34,240 nt of DNA from Verrucomicrobiota bacterium (GTDB lineage: Bacteria; Verrucomicrobiota; Verrucomicrobiia; JADLBR01). The notes beneath the pieces are model-generated. The model saw nothing but the letters and a program-made list of their open reading frames with translations, was not told the origin of the DNA and searched no databases. Position 1 is the stretch's first letter, and each line of letters opens with the position of its first letter. This document shows positions 1-10,600 of the stretch, piece after piece. The translations under genes and the position numbers were made by a program. The stretch is taken from assembly GCA_029560585.1 (NCBI GenBank), contig JAKQKQ010000062.1:1-34240 (forward strand), given 5' to 3'.

Positions 1-43
1 AGACCTTTCCCACTAAATGGCTCTCATGGCGCGGTTTTTCCAG

Positions 44-86
44 AGCCCGGAATTTCACAGCCGGCAGGCTGTGAAATATCCGGGCT
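44..86. repeat. Near-perfect palindromic repeat, copy 1
   Basis: The left arm (44-62) and right arm (67-86) are reverse complements except for one T missing from the left arm, around a GGCA loop. The reverse complement of the right arm is AGCCCGGATATTTCACAGCC. The same 20 bases recur exactly at 13377-13396, so this is a dispersed intergenic element and not a chance palindrome. It would form a stable stem of about 19 bp in RNA. Its place relative to an upstream gene is unknown because the window starts here. Copy 2 sits on the stop codon of the porin gene, so a role in transcript ends is possible but inferred. Confidence 0.8.
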
Positions 87-117
87 AGCTCGAGAAGAGG
101 GCGTATCGGTCGGGTGG

Positions 118-168
118 CGAAGGGCTTGCGCCCTTCGGCGGTGGCCATGGGCAAGATGCCCATGCCAC
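118..168. repeat. Two adjacent hairpins
   Basis: The first hairpin (118-137) has perfect 8-bp arms CGAAGGGC/GCCCTTCG around TTGC. The second (141-168) pairs a 13-base left arm with a 12-base right arm with a single bulged C, around AGA. Neither is followed by a run of T, so an intrinsic terminator is not supported in either direction. They look like members of the same intergenic repeat cluster as the 44-86 palindrome. Confidence 0.65.
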
Positions 169-318
169 GGTCCTGTGGCACGGGCGTCCCCGAGCGAGGG
201 CCGAAGCCGGAATGTTCGTAAAATCGCCTCTGGCGGTCGGCTTCGCTACGAATTTTCTGCCCCGGTGGTCTGGCAGCCGCCGGATGGGATCTGGTTCGAA
301 AATGCAGATGCGGGGCAG

Positions 319-373
319 CAGGAGCCTGCTTGCAGGCCATTCCATGCGCGAATCGCGCGCAAGCGCGCTCCTA
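319..373. repeat. REPIN-like pair of inverted REP units
   Basis: Unit 1 (319-342) and the reverse complement of unit 2 (350-373) align without gaps. Both contain AGGAGC, two variable bases, GCTTGC, two variable bases, GC, and end in ATTC. The variable pairs (CT/AG in unit 1, GC/GC in unit 2) co-vary, so each unit keeps a hairpin around its GCTTGC core. The two units face each other across a 7-bp spacer (343-349). This head-to-head layout is that of REPINs, and the core resembles the REP family known from Pseudomonas. REPINs are normally mobilised by a RAYT (TnpA-REP) transposase, and none is encoded here. Confidence 0.7.
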
Positions 374-602
374 TGACCCATTTTCACCCCCGATGGTGCA
401 CCGAATGCCCGCCGCCGGGCGGGCGGCCGGGGCATGGGATATCGCAAAACTCGTATCAGAATGCAAATCCCGTTTCCGAGCGCGTGAGCGTTTGGCCCGC
501 GTCTCCAGCGCCCACGCGCCAAGAACCGATTGCTCAGCATGTCTCAGGGTACCTCTTGCTTTTGTGGGCTTGCTTGGTTATGAAACCCGGCCGATGCATC
601 GG

Positions 603-3600
603 ATGGAATCTCTCGGGTGGACCTTGCGGTCTAGGTGGTTGAGCGGGTGGTGTGTGGGGTTGGTGTTGGCGGGTGGGACTCCCGCGGCCATGGCGCAGTC
701 GTCGCGAGACACGGTTGTCGAACTGAATGCCGTGGTCCAGACGAACGCGCCCGTGATCACGCTGCAGTGGAACAGCGTGGCGGTGACCACGGCCCTTGAT
801 GTTTATCGGCGAGACAAGGGGGCCACGAGCTGGGGCACGGCCATCGCTGCGCTGGATTCAAATGTGACCTCGTTCGCCGATTCCAACGCTGTCACGGGTG
901 CTGTGTACGAGTACATGATTCGCCGGGCGCGATCCTCGGCTCCAACCGAGGCCTATGGAACGATCGTGGCGGGCTGCAACGTGCCGCTGGTGGAGGATCG
1001 CGGCCGGGCGCTGCTGATGGTGGATCAGTCGCTGCTGTTGTCGCTGGCACCGGAGGTCGATCGGCTGGAGCGAGACCTAGTGGGCGACGGTTGGACGGTG
1101 GTTCGGACCAACGTGGCGCGCATGGCGGTGGATCCGGCCTCGACCAATTCGGCGCAGTGGGCCGCGCGCCTTGCCGAGTTGCAGGCGGTGCGCGCCATCG
1201 TCCAGTCAAACTACGTGGCAGATACTAACCGCATCGGGTCGGTCTTCATACTGGGGCGTTTGCCGGTGCCGTATGCCGGGAACCTTAACCCTGATGGTCA
1301 CCCCGACCATCAGGGCTCATGGCCGGCAGATGCATACTATGCGGACGTGAATGGGACGTGGACCGACACGAGCGTCAACACGGTCAACAATTGGACGCAG
1401 CCTTCGGATCTCCGCAACCGGAACGTTCCCGGAGACGGGAAGTTCGATAACACCACGATCCCGACGACCTCTGAGCTGGCCGTCGGCAGGGTCGATTTTG
1501 CCAACATGACCAACGTGCCCACGGGCATGGGGGAGGTGGCGCTGCTCCGGCAGTATTTGAATAGGGACCACGCGTTCCGGCATGGGCGTGCGCCATACGC
1601 CAGCGTGCCGCGCCGGGCGCTGATCGACGACGGTTTCGGCTATTTCTATGGCGAGGCCTTCGCGGCATCGGGCTGGCGCAATGGCTTCACGTTCTTTGGG
1701 CGCGCCTCGACCAACGTGGTGGCCGCGGATTGGTTCGCGACGCTGGGGACAAACCAATATCTGCTGGGCTACGGCTGCGGGGGCGGATCTTACACCAGCG
1801 CCGGCGGCGTGGGGACATCAACCTATGACTTTGCGCGGAAGGACTCGCGCGCGGTGTTCACCATGCTGTTCGGAAGTTACTTCGGGGATTGGGACAAGAC
1901 GGACAACTTCTTGCGTTCGCCTCTGGCGGGGACTTCGGGCTCCATGGGCCTGACGTGCGCGTGGTCGGGTCGCGGCTATTTCCATTTTGACCACATGGCC
2001 ATGGGCGAGATGGCGGGCTATGGCATGTGGATAAGGTACAACGATCCCGTGTACCTGGTTTCCGGAGGCTGGGAGGGCAACGGTTATTCGAGGTACGTTC
2101 ACCACAACCTCATGGGTGACCCGACTCTGCGGCTACACACGGTGCCGCCGCCTCTCAAGCCCGCGGCGCAGGTGGCCACGAATCAGATTGCGCTGTCGTG
2201 GCAGGCCCCTTCCGATCCCACGATCGCCGGGTATCATGTGTACCGCGGGACGAATCCGGCTGGTCCGTTCACGCGGCTGACGGGTTCGGCCGCGACGCCG
2301 ACCGATCCCATGGGCTCGCCCATCGGCGCGACAACGTTTGCCGACAGCACCGTGGTCGCGGGAACGAACTACACCTACCTGATCAAGAGCATCCGTCTCG
2401 AGGGCAGCGCCAGCGGCACGTACGCGAACAGCAGCCAGGCGGCGGGGGTCAATGCGGCGGCGGTGGATGCGGGACTCGGGGCACCGGCCGCGCCAACCGG
2501 TCTGTTGGTCGTATTCCAAGGTGGCACCACCTACCAGCTGACATGGGAGGACAATGCGACGGGCGAGACCGGGTACGAGGTGCAGCGCCGGGATCCAGCT
2601 ACGGGCAACTGGTCCACGATCACGACGCTTGGGGCGGACAGCACCTCGCACAGCGACGGTGCGGCACCCTCCGGCGGGGTGGTCCACTACCGCGTTCGCG
2701 CCAATGGCGCATCGGCCAACTCGGCGTATTGCGAGGCCACCGCCGACCCGAATACGCCCGGGGTGCTTCGTCCGGTCGCCGACACCGTCTTCGCCAACAA
2801 GGCGACGCGAAAGGCCGTCATCGACGTGCTCAGATACAACGGTTCGGCCGGATCGGTCGGGGTGAACTATGCGACATCGGATGTTACCGCGACCAACGGC
2901 GTGGATTTCCTTTACGCATCGGGCTCGCTGTGGTGGGCGCACGGCGAGACGACGAATAAGACGGTCAATGTGACCCTCGGATATGTCGTGGCGCCGCAGC
3001 TGACGCGGATCTTCCGGTTCAATCTGAGCGGCGCAACAAACGGGGCGGGCGTGCAGACGCCGGGGTACAATTACGTGTTCATCTCCGACACCAACGCGCA
3101 ATCGATGCCCGCGCCATGGACCACGACAAACATCGGCGCGCTTTCGATCACGGGATACAGCGAACACGTCTCGGGCACCTTCGGCTCGACCTGCCGCTCC
3201 GGCGACATCGCCGGCACGTCGGACAACTACCGATCGATCCACCAGCAGGTTTCGGGTGATGTGCAGGTGACGTGCCGCGTGCCGAGTTTTCCGACGACAT
3301 TCCTCGGGAGCGCGAAGGCCGGCGTGATGATCCGGTCGAATATGAACGCCAATGCCGCGTGCGTGGCCGCACTGGTCGAGCCCGATGGCGCCGCACAATC
3401 CTTGTCGCGTGCGTCGGTGGGGGGGAATGCATCCACCCCGGGCACCGCGACCGGCGTGAAGTTCCCGTGCTGGTTGCGCGTGAGGCGGGCCGGCACCACC
3501 AACAACTGCTGGTATTCCACCAACGGCGCGTCGTGGATCGCACTTGGCGGCGCCACCGTCAACGCGGGCCTCGCCACGAATGCCTACGTCAGCCTCGGCG

Positions 3601-4370
3601 TCGCGGCCAACGGTACGTCGGGGTCGGAGTGGCCCGCCTACGCCCGATTTGACAGCGTGAGCCTCGTGACTCCGCCCGCGGTGCCTGAGCCATTGACCGC
3701 GGGATTCGGGGCCTCGACCGGCGAGGTGGCGCTCGCGTGGGCGTCGGTCTCAAATGCCACCGCCTACCGAATAGAGCGCTCGCTCGCGGAGGCCGGACCC
3801 TTCGCCGAGATCACGTCAGTCTCCCACCCGACCACCTCCTATGTGGATCCGGGCCTCGACCCCGCAACCACCTACTATTACCGCGTCCGCTCAGACAACG
3901 ACGCGTTTCAGTCGGCCTACACCACGGTGGCGAGTTCCAAACCCCGTCCCGGCGGAGTCGCCGGATGGAGGCTGGATCACTTCGGCTCACCGGACAACAT
4001 CGGCATCGGTGCCAACGAGGCGGATCCTGACGGCGACGGCCATCCCAATTTGGAGGAATATGCTTTCAAGACCGACCCGCTCGGCGCAACGAGCCGTCCG
4101 GTGTTTGTCCAAGAGTTGGTGCCGGGCGCCGGCATCGCCATCGGATTCGACCGCGATCCCGCGCTGGGCGACATTGACCTCATCGTCGAGAGTTCTGACG
4201 ACCTCGTCAGTTGGCGGACCGTCGCCCAGAGTCTGGTTGGCGGGGCCTGCACATCGACTGATTCCGGCTGGAGCGTTGGGGAGTCGGGCGCAGATCCCGT
4301 GCGGGTGCGCGTTAGCCAAAACGCCGCACAGCCACCCGAGTTCGTCCGCGTTCGCGTCGTGGCCCATTGA
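603..4370 (+). CDS. Secreted C25-like (gingipain-fold) multidomain protein with FN3, Calx-beta and DUF1349-like domains
   Basis: This is a 1255-residue exported protein. I chose the ATG at 603 because a signal peptide begins there (hydrophobic core about 13-27, cleavage after AMA at 31); ATG 594 is the alternative. Residues about 135-515 resemble caspase-clan peptidase family C25, with DAYYAD, GDGKFD and GRVDF motifs. Then follow two FN3 domains (about 517-610 and 630-720), a Calx-beta-like domain (720-820), a DUF1349/concanavalin-like domain (836-1025), a third FN3 (1027-1115), and a C-terminal domain with a calcium-loop-like DPDGDGHPNLEE (about 1140), a layout common in Verrucomicrobiota. 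By my alignment the gingipain catalytic His falls on Cys392 and the catalytic Cys on Ser425. It may therefore bind rather than cleave, or use different chemistry. The fold is likely; activity is unproven. Confidence 0.85.
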   Translation: MESLGWTLRSRWLSGWCVGLVLAGGTPAAMAQSSRDTVVELNAVVQTNAPVITLQWNSVAVTTALDVYRRDKGATSWGTAIAALDSNVTSFADSNAVTGAVYEYMIRRARSSAPTEAYGTIVAGCNVPLVEDRGRALLMVDQSLLLSLAPEVDRLERDLVGDGWTVVRTNVARMAVDPASTNSAQWAARLAELQAVRAIVQSNYVADTNRIGSVFILGRLPVPYAGNLNPDGHPDHQGSWPADAYYADVNGTWTDTSVNTVNNWTQPSDLRNRNVPGDGKFDNTTIPTTSELAVGRVDFANMTNVPTGMGEVALLRQYLNRDHAFRHGRAPYASVPRRALIDDGFGYFYGEAFAASGWRNGFTFFGRASTNVVAADWFATLGTNQYLLGYGCGGGSYTSAGGVGTSTYDFARKDSRAVFTMLFGSYFGDWDKTDNFLRSPLAGTSGSMGLTCAWSGRGYFHFDHMAMGEMAGYGMWIRYNDPVYLVSGGWEGNGYSRYVHHNLMGDPTLRLHTVPPPLKPAAQVATNQIALSWQAPSDPTIAGYHVYRGTNPAGPFTRLTGSAATPTDPMGSPIGATTFADSTVVAGTNYTYLIKSIRLEGSASGTYANSSQAAGVNAAAVDAGLGAPAAPTGLLVVFQGGTTYQLTWEDNATGETGYEVQRRDPATGNWSTITTLGADSTSHSDGAAPSGGVVHYRVRANGASANSAYCEATADPNTPGVLRPVADTVFANKATRKAVIDVLRYNGSAGSVGVNYATSDVTATNGVDFLYASGSLWWAHGETTNKTVNVTLGYVVAPQLTRIFRFNLSGATNGAGVQTPGYNYVFISDTNAQSMPAPWTTTNIGALSITGYSEHVSGTFGSTCRSGDIAGTSDNYRSIHQQVSGDVQVTCRVPSFPTTFLGSAKAGVMIRSNMNANAACVAALVEPDGAAQSLSRASVGGNASTPGTATGVKFPCWLRVRRAGTTNNCWYSTNGASWIALGGATVNAGLATNAYVSLGVAANGTSGSEWPAYARFDSVSLVTPPAVPEPLTAGFGASTGEVALAWASVSNATAYRIERSLAEAGPFAEITSVSHPTTSYVDPGLDPATTYYYRVRSDNDAFQSAYTTVASSKPRPGGVAGWRLDHFGSPDNIGIGANEADPDGDGHPNLEEYAFKTDPLGATSRPVFVQELVPGAGIAIGFDRDPALGDIDLIVESSDDLVSWRTVAQSLVGGACTSTDSGWSVGESGADPVRVRVSQNAAQPPEFVRVRVVAH

Positions 4371-4485
4371 CGCGCGGGGAAAGGGCGAGACCCCCACCGG
4401 GCGCGAGGGAATCCGGTCGTCCTGCGCGCGCGCGGATGCAACAGCGCTCGAAGGGTGCGCCCGGCGACGGCATCTGTTTTTATAA

Positions 4486-4566
4486 TGTGCGAACAGAAAA
4501 CCGCACAATAAGGGATGCTTATGTTTCACAAGATACTTATCCGCAACATATTGCGTTCAAGAACGC
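4486..4566 (+). promoter_or_regulatory. Three inverted repeats upstream of the PEP-CTERM gene
   Basis: Three short inverted repeats lie in an AT-richer island before the adhesin gene. TGTGCG (4486-4491) pairs with CGCACA (4502-4507). CGCAA (4542-4546) pairs with TTGCG (4551-4555) around CATA. GCGTTC (4553-4558) pairs with GAACGC (4561-4566) around AA. The last two overlap and lie 15 or more bases upstream of the putative -35. The layout suits operator sites for dimeric regulators controlling the large downstream gene. The first hairpin could instead belong to the 3' end of the preceding transcript, although no T-run follows it. The function is inferred. Confidence 0.4.
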
Positions 4567-4580
4567 GGCCTGAATTTTGT

Positions 4581-4610
4581 TTGAAACCGATGCGCTTGGG
4601 CGACTAATCT
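4581..4610 (+). promoter_or_regulatory. Putative sigma70-type promoter for the PEP-CTERM gene
   Basis: TTGAAA (4581-4586) and TAATCT (4605-4610) are separated by 18 bp. A start near 4617 would give a leader of about 56 nt that includes the strong GGAGGAG ribosome binding site at 4661-4667. A perfect TATAAT also lies at 4481-4486, but it has no recognisable -35 partner or extended -10. Confidence 0.4.
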
Positions 4611-4672
4611 TCAGGGTATTGGTTCGTGCCCGAATGCGTCGCCGTGGCGTGCTTGGGCGAGGAGGAGAAAGC

Positions 4673-7600
4673 ATGAGCAGGATAGGTTTTGTCGCGACGC
4701 GTGCGATCGCGTTGGTTCTCGGGTTCGTTTTTGGAGGCGCCACTTTGGCGTCGGCCCAAACGACGAACAGCTGGACCAACAACGTCGGTAACACCCTGTG
4801 GACGATTCCGGGCAACTGGTTGATCCTGACCAACAGCCCGAACGGTTGGGCGGGCACAAACATATATCCCGATGGCGGCGGCACCGTCGTGCTGATCACC
4901 AACAACATCGGCGGCCAGCGCATCATCTATCTGACCACCAACGTGACGATCGGCGAGATGTTCCTTGGCGATTGGGACCGGGGCAGCGATTTTCACATCC
5001 GCACGACCAACACCGTGGCCAACTCGATCACCTTTGACACGGGCGACTCCCGCCAGGCGCTCTTGCTCCATGGCTCCGGAGACCGGATCATGGATATCGG
5101 CAACGGTGGCGATGAAATCGACGTGGGCATCAGCGTGACCGACGCCGAGGGCCTCTTCGTGGACAACTGGCAGAACCTGGTCCTCAACGGGGCCATCAAC
5201 GGGGTCAGGGGGAGCGATCCGAACCGTGCGTTCGACGGCGGGGGCCACGACCTCACGAAGGGTGAGGACGGCGCCCTGTACTTCCGGAGGGTCTCCACCA
5301 ACATCGCCACGGTCTTCGTGCGCGACGGCGACCTGCGCTTTGAGATGGAGGGCGACCCCCTGCTCAAACCCGGCATCAGCAACGTGGTCATCGGCGTGGC
5401 CCCGGGCGTGGTGGACACGGGCGGGAACCCGGGCGGGGTCGTCACCAACCTGGGCGAGGGCGGGGCCTATGACCGCATCCAGTTCCCCCTCTTCACCGTC
5501 GTGGGGGCGAATTTAACCAATGCGGCCTTCGTCGGCCAGATCGCAACGAATGACTTCGACGTCACGATCAACCGCGGTGTGTTCCGCACATACAATCGCC
5601 CCCAGACCAATGGCCTGCCCCCGGTCTACAGCGGCACCTTCACCCTAAACGGCAACGCCAACGAGGTCTTCTTCTATACGGAGGGCCAGGACTTCGGGAA
5701 CATCTCCAGCACCGTCCAGCGGACCATCTTCACGGGCCCGATCACCGGAAGCGGCGGCTTCACGAAGATCGCCAGCGGCGAGATGACCCTCGTGGGCAGC
5801 AATGACTTCACCGGCTCGCTGAACATCAACCGTCCCTCCGACCGCGCGATCGGCAGATCGGGCGGCGTGCGCCTCATGGACAATGGCACGCTCTCCGGCG
5901 TTGGTGAGATCGTCCTCAACCGCAACGGCAATTTCTTCATCGACAACGACGCAATCAATCTCTCCAACCGGATCAACGACGCGGCCTCGATCATCGGCAG
6001 TGGCCGCAGCCACGTGGAATTCGTCGGGAACGCATCCGCGTCATCCTACGAGCGGGTTGGCGCAGTGACCTCGGCGGTGGGCTCCCTCACCTTTGAGTTC
6101 GACAAGAACAACGCGACCCCGCAGGCGCAGACGCTGGAGATCGGCAATCTCGTTCGGACGCCCGGCACCATCATGAATTTCGCAGCCAGCGACCTCCAGC
6201 AGGGCGCCTTCCTCAATAACGGCCCCTCCAACATTGTCATCAATGTCCTCGATGGCGGCGCTTCCCTCTTGCAGGTCGGTTCCGGCGGCGGCACCGGCAC
6301 GGTGAACCGCAGCGTCGCGATTGGCGTTTTCGGCGGTGATGGCGTTGATTTCAACGTGGATCCCACGACGCGGGACCCGAATCGCTCCGACGAATTCATG
6401 ACGGTGGACAACGGGCGCCTGCGCACCCTGGACCCCCTGACCGAGATGGTCTCGCTCGGTGGCCGCAGCACCAACGCGCTGAACATTACGCAGGCATCCG
6501 CCGCTTCGGACGCGAACGTCAACATCGATTTCCAATCGAAGGCGCCCGTCATCTCCCTCGGTAGCGTCGTCAACACCAACCTCATCGATAAGCGCGTCAC
6601 CGAAAGCGCCACCTTCAACAGCATCCGCTTTGGCATCGTGCCCGGTGCCGGGGCCAACGAAAACGGCCGTTCCCTTGTCATGGATGACGGGGTCAAACTG
6701 ACCTCCGAATCGGGGATGATCCTGCTGGGCCGCGACACCGGCAGCCCCACCGGTGACACCAACCCCGTCGGCACGGTGTGGCTCGTTGGTGGCACCCTTG
6801 ATCTCGACGGGACCAGCAACAACCGTGAGGGCATCATCCAGAACATGAGCGGCAACAGCCTCGTCCTGCGCAGCCAGATCGAGGCCAGCCAGGGCCTGAC
6901 CAAGGGTGGTTCCCAGCGCGTCTATCTCGACAACGACAACAACATCGGGGGCGTCGTCACCGTCGCCCAGGGCGAACTCCAGCTGCGTTCCAGCGGGGCC
7001 GTCCGCGGCGCCAGCGAGATCCGGCTAGCGGGTGATGGGGCGCTGATCCTCTCGGGCGGCATCTCGGTGACCAACGTCGACCTTCGCGTCACCGAGCGCG
7101 ACACCACGCGGACCACGCTGTTCAGCGAGGGCCAGCACAACGTCTTCGGCGGCGACATCCTCGTCGAGAACGTCGACCCGCAGGGCATGGTCTTGCACGA
7201 GGTGCGCATCGGCGCCGGCTCCAGCGCGCAGACCGCAACGCTCACCCTGCTGGGTGACATCGGCATCACGGTCACGACGAATATCATGTCGGACATCAAC
7301 CTGATCGACGCGCAGATCTTCGCGGTGCGCGACAGCGGCGGCATCATCAACCTCAGGGGGACGTTCGGCGACCGCCTCGTGAATGGCGAGGCCCTGCCAA
7401 TCGATCCTTCGGCCGTCGGCCAGAGCCGCCTGAGCGGCGGCTTCATGAGCAACCGCGCAGCCGACGAGAACCAGGTACTTCGGTTCCTCATCGATGCCCC
7501 CTCCCTCGCCGCCAACGGCGACGAACTGGTCGTGAACATCGACAGGTCGTGGAACGCCGCCGGCAGGTTCTACGCCGCGCAGGGAACCGTCCGGTTCACC

Positions 7601-10600
7601 GGCGATCCGACCCTCGGCCAGGGCGACTTTTGGACAACCAACGCCCTCGCGGCGTCGGATTTCTCCCACGGTTTCGGCGGCTTCCAGATGGGCGGGCTGG
7701 GTAGCGGCGAGAGCGATCGCAATAGCAGCACGACGCTTCTCCTCACGAGGGACGGCCAGTCCTTCAACGCCGAGCGGTGGACCGTCGCCAACGACAATAA
7801 CGGCGGCGACTTTACGGCGACCATGGGCCTGGAGCACTTCGGTCCGTCGAACTCCACCGTGACCATTGGCAACAACTGGAATGACATCAACCCGGGCACC
7901 GACGACAACCGGATCACGATCAATGGGACCGACGCCGCGCAGGTCCGCGAGTTCCGGCTCCTGTCGCACGACGGCTACGACTCGGCGACCGGAAGCAACA
8001 GCGTCGGCACCGTCAACGTCATCCAGAGCATCCGCGGCAACGACTTCTCGATCCTGACCACGGTGGGCAACGGCAGGGTGGTCTTGGGCGGACAGGCGGT
8101 GGCCAACACCAACTTCGACGAGGACAACGACATCCGCAACTTCATGCTGCTGGGTGGCGAGCTGGTGTTGGATCGGACCGACACCTACGCGCAGGGCGCG
8201 CGCCGGACGACCGGAAGCCGTGCCTCCCTGACCCTCGCGGGCGGCGATCTGACATACCTCGGGCGCGCTGGCGCCACCACGGAGATCCTGAACAGCAACC
8301 TGACGGTGCGGGCCGGCGACTCGCGGGTGTCGGTCGTGGCTGGCAGCGGCGGCCTGACGGAGCTGTACTTGGCCACCAACGCGAACGCGATCGTGACACG
8401 TCAGCGCGGTGGCACAGTGGGCTTTGTGGAGGACAGCACAGCGGGAGGCACCGCGAACATCCGGCTGGCGGGCACCGGGGTCACCGTGGGCCAGAGAGTC
8501 GGGTCTTGGGCGACGTACGGGACCAACTACGGGGGCGGGGCCTACACGTGGGCCGCGACCGACTCTCTGAGCAACGTGATCGAATTCGCCGAGGGCTTCT
8601 ATTCGGCGGACGCCTTCGGCGGCGGGCAGCACGTGACGCTGGAAACGCCCACGGCGTTCAACGCGGACGACGTGGCCGCGTCGCTGCGCTACACGAATGC
8701 GGCGGCGCTGGACCTCGGCGGGTTCTCCCTGAACGTGACGGAGGGCGGCATCCTGGTGACCCCGACGGTGGCGGGGGCGGCGTCGATGGGCAACGGCGCG
8801 CTGACCAGCTCGGGTGGCGAGTTGATCATCCACAACTACGCGGACCCGCTGGGGAGCCTGGCGATCTCGGCGGCGATCACGGGCAACGTGGACCTGACCT
8901 TCTCGGGTACCGGCAAGACGGTGTTGACGGGCGCCAACAGCTTCAACGGGGCGACCCGCATCAACGGCGGCACGGTGCAGATCGACGACGCCTCGCGCCT
9001 GGGCAGCACGGTGTCGAACCTCGAGCTGCGCGGCGGCATCCTCTTCACCACCGCGAGCATGACGTTCACCAACCGCACGATCATCCTCGGGGGCGACGGC
9101 GGCACCTTCCAGGTCGCGGCCGGCACCACGAACCTCGTGGGAACGATCCGCTCGGAGGACAACTTCCTCGATAACCTGCGTTTCAACAATGGCCACGGTG
9201 ACCTGATCAAGACCGGCACGGGTATCCTGGCGCTGGGTATCAACACCGGAGCATCCAATAACCTCACGGCCGGTTTCAACATGTACCAGGGGATGACCGA
9301 TGTCCGGGAGGGCACCCTCCTGATCGTGGGGACGAACAACTTTGCGCTGGGTTCCAACAAGTCGTTCTACGATGGCACGGTGGTCCGCGGCGGCGCGACC
9401 CTGACCCTCGGCAGCACCCCGACCACCCTTCTCGCCGTCGGCGTGACGAACACCTACAGCATCACGGAATGGATGACATTTGAACAGGGGTCGACCCTGC
9501 GGGTCGAGGATCCGGCGGGCGGCTACCAGAGCCCGAACATCAACGGCGTCGTTAACTTCGCCGGAGACACGACGGTCTTTGTGCAGGCCGACGAGTTCAA
9601 TTTCAACAGCACCGGCGCGGGGTACCTCATGGGCTCAGGCGACATCGTGAAGACCGGCGGCGGCGCGCTGCGCATCTACGAGAACAATATCGACTTCACC
9701 GGAGATCTCGTCATCCGGCAGGGGGACGTGCAGGACGTTGGCTACCGCAACTCCTCGATCCCGAATGTCGGCACGATCACCCTCGGCACCAATGGCACCA
9801 GCGACCCGGGCAACGTGGCGTTCCACGTCCGGTCCGAGCGGGATGGCATTGGCAGCGACTGGACAATCAATGCGGACATCGTCGCCCTCGGCAACAGCTC
9901 CGACATGCGCCTCGGTCTCCGTCGGCCGAACCACAATGACGTCGTGACCTTTGCGGGGGACATCGACCTCAGCCAGTTTGATCCGACGAACAACCTCCGG
10001 GAGTTTAGGCTGGAGATCATGGACTCCACCGACACGCGCGATGCGGTCGGTGGCACCGAGTACCGGGAGGAATATTATATGGTGCTCGCTGGCGACATCA
10101 CGGGCGGCAACAAGCGGATACGGACTTTCATGAGCCAGGAGGGCACGGCGAACTTTGACCTGGGCAACCAGGGGGCATCCAACCAGTTCGACATGATCGG
10201 GTTCTTTGATTTTAGGGGCACGAACACCGGCTGGACTGGCTCGCTGGAGGTGGGCAATCGCGCCGGTACCGGAAGCACCGATGGGCCGGACCGCGACAAG
10301 CAGCACTTCGTGAGATTCGGGAATAACGACGGTGCCGCGACGCTGGCGATCGGGGCGAGCAACAGCGTGGTGCTGCGGCACGACGCGACGCTGCAGGCCT
10401 ACGGCAGCCAGGTGACCATTGGCAACCTCTTCAGCGACGGCAACAGCGGCGGGGACGGCTACTTTGGCCAGCAGCTGGTGACCAACAGCTTCCTCGAGAA
10501 CGGCGGGACGGTGGCGGGCAGCTTCACGATCAACCAGACCTCCAACCGCACGTTCAACGCGGTGATCCGCGACGGGACGTACCACTCGCCGACGACCACG

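Larger units (their letters stand above)
1..602. other. Gene-poor left end rich in palindromic repeats
   Basis: I see no convincing gene before the start at 603. Open frames exist on both strands, but none has a signal peptide, family motif or ribosome binding site, and long chance frames are expected at this GC content. The stretch is instead filled with inverted repeats at 44-86, 118-137, 141-168, 319-373 and 407-424, annotated separately or described here. The 407-424 hairpin has 7-bp arms (GCCCGCC/GGCGGGC) around a GCCG loop. A looser inversion links TTCGTA near 215 with TACGAA near 247. A weak sigma70-like pair, TTGCTT (556-561) and TATGAA (579-584) with 17 bp between, precedes the 603 start, but it would leave a leader of only about 12 nt, so I do not call it as a promoter. 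Confidence 0.6.

Noticed and set aside
175-642. Open frames in the left repeat region as possible small genes
   Set aside because: They run through several palindromic repeats, lack start signals and conserved features, and disagree with the signal-peptide-supported start at 603.
2133-3398. A 421-codon minus-strand open frame under the C25-like gene
   Set aside because: Composition is that of a GC-rich antisense shadow and no recognisable domain is present, while the sense frame has clear FN3 and Calx-beta domains.
4481-4486. A perfect TATAAT as the main promoter of the PEP-CTERM gene
   Set aside because: No -35-like hexamer lies 15-19 bp upstream, there is no extended -10, and it overlaps the edge of an inverted repeat. 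The TTGAAA/TAATCT pair at 4581-4610 is better placed.
7025-9196. A 723-codon open frame on the minus strand inside the PEP-CTERM gene
   Set aside because: It is Arg, Ala, Val and His rich with no family motif, signal or ribosome binding site, and mirrors the codon bias of the sense gene. This is expected antisense openness in GC-rich DNA.
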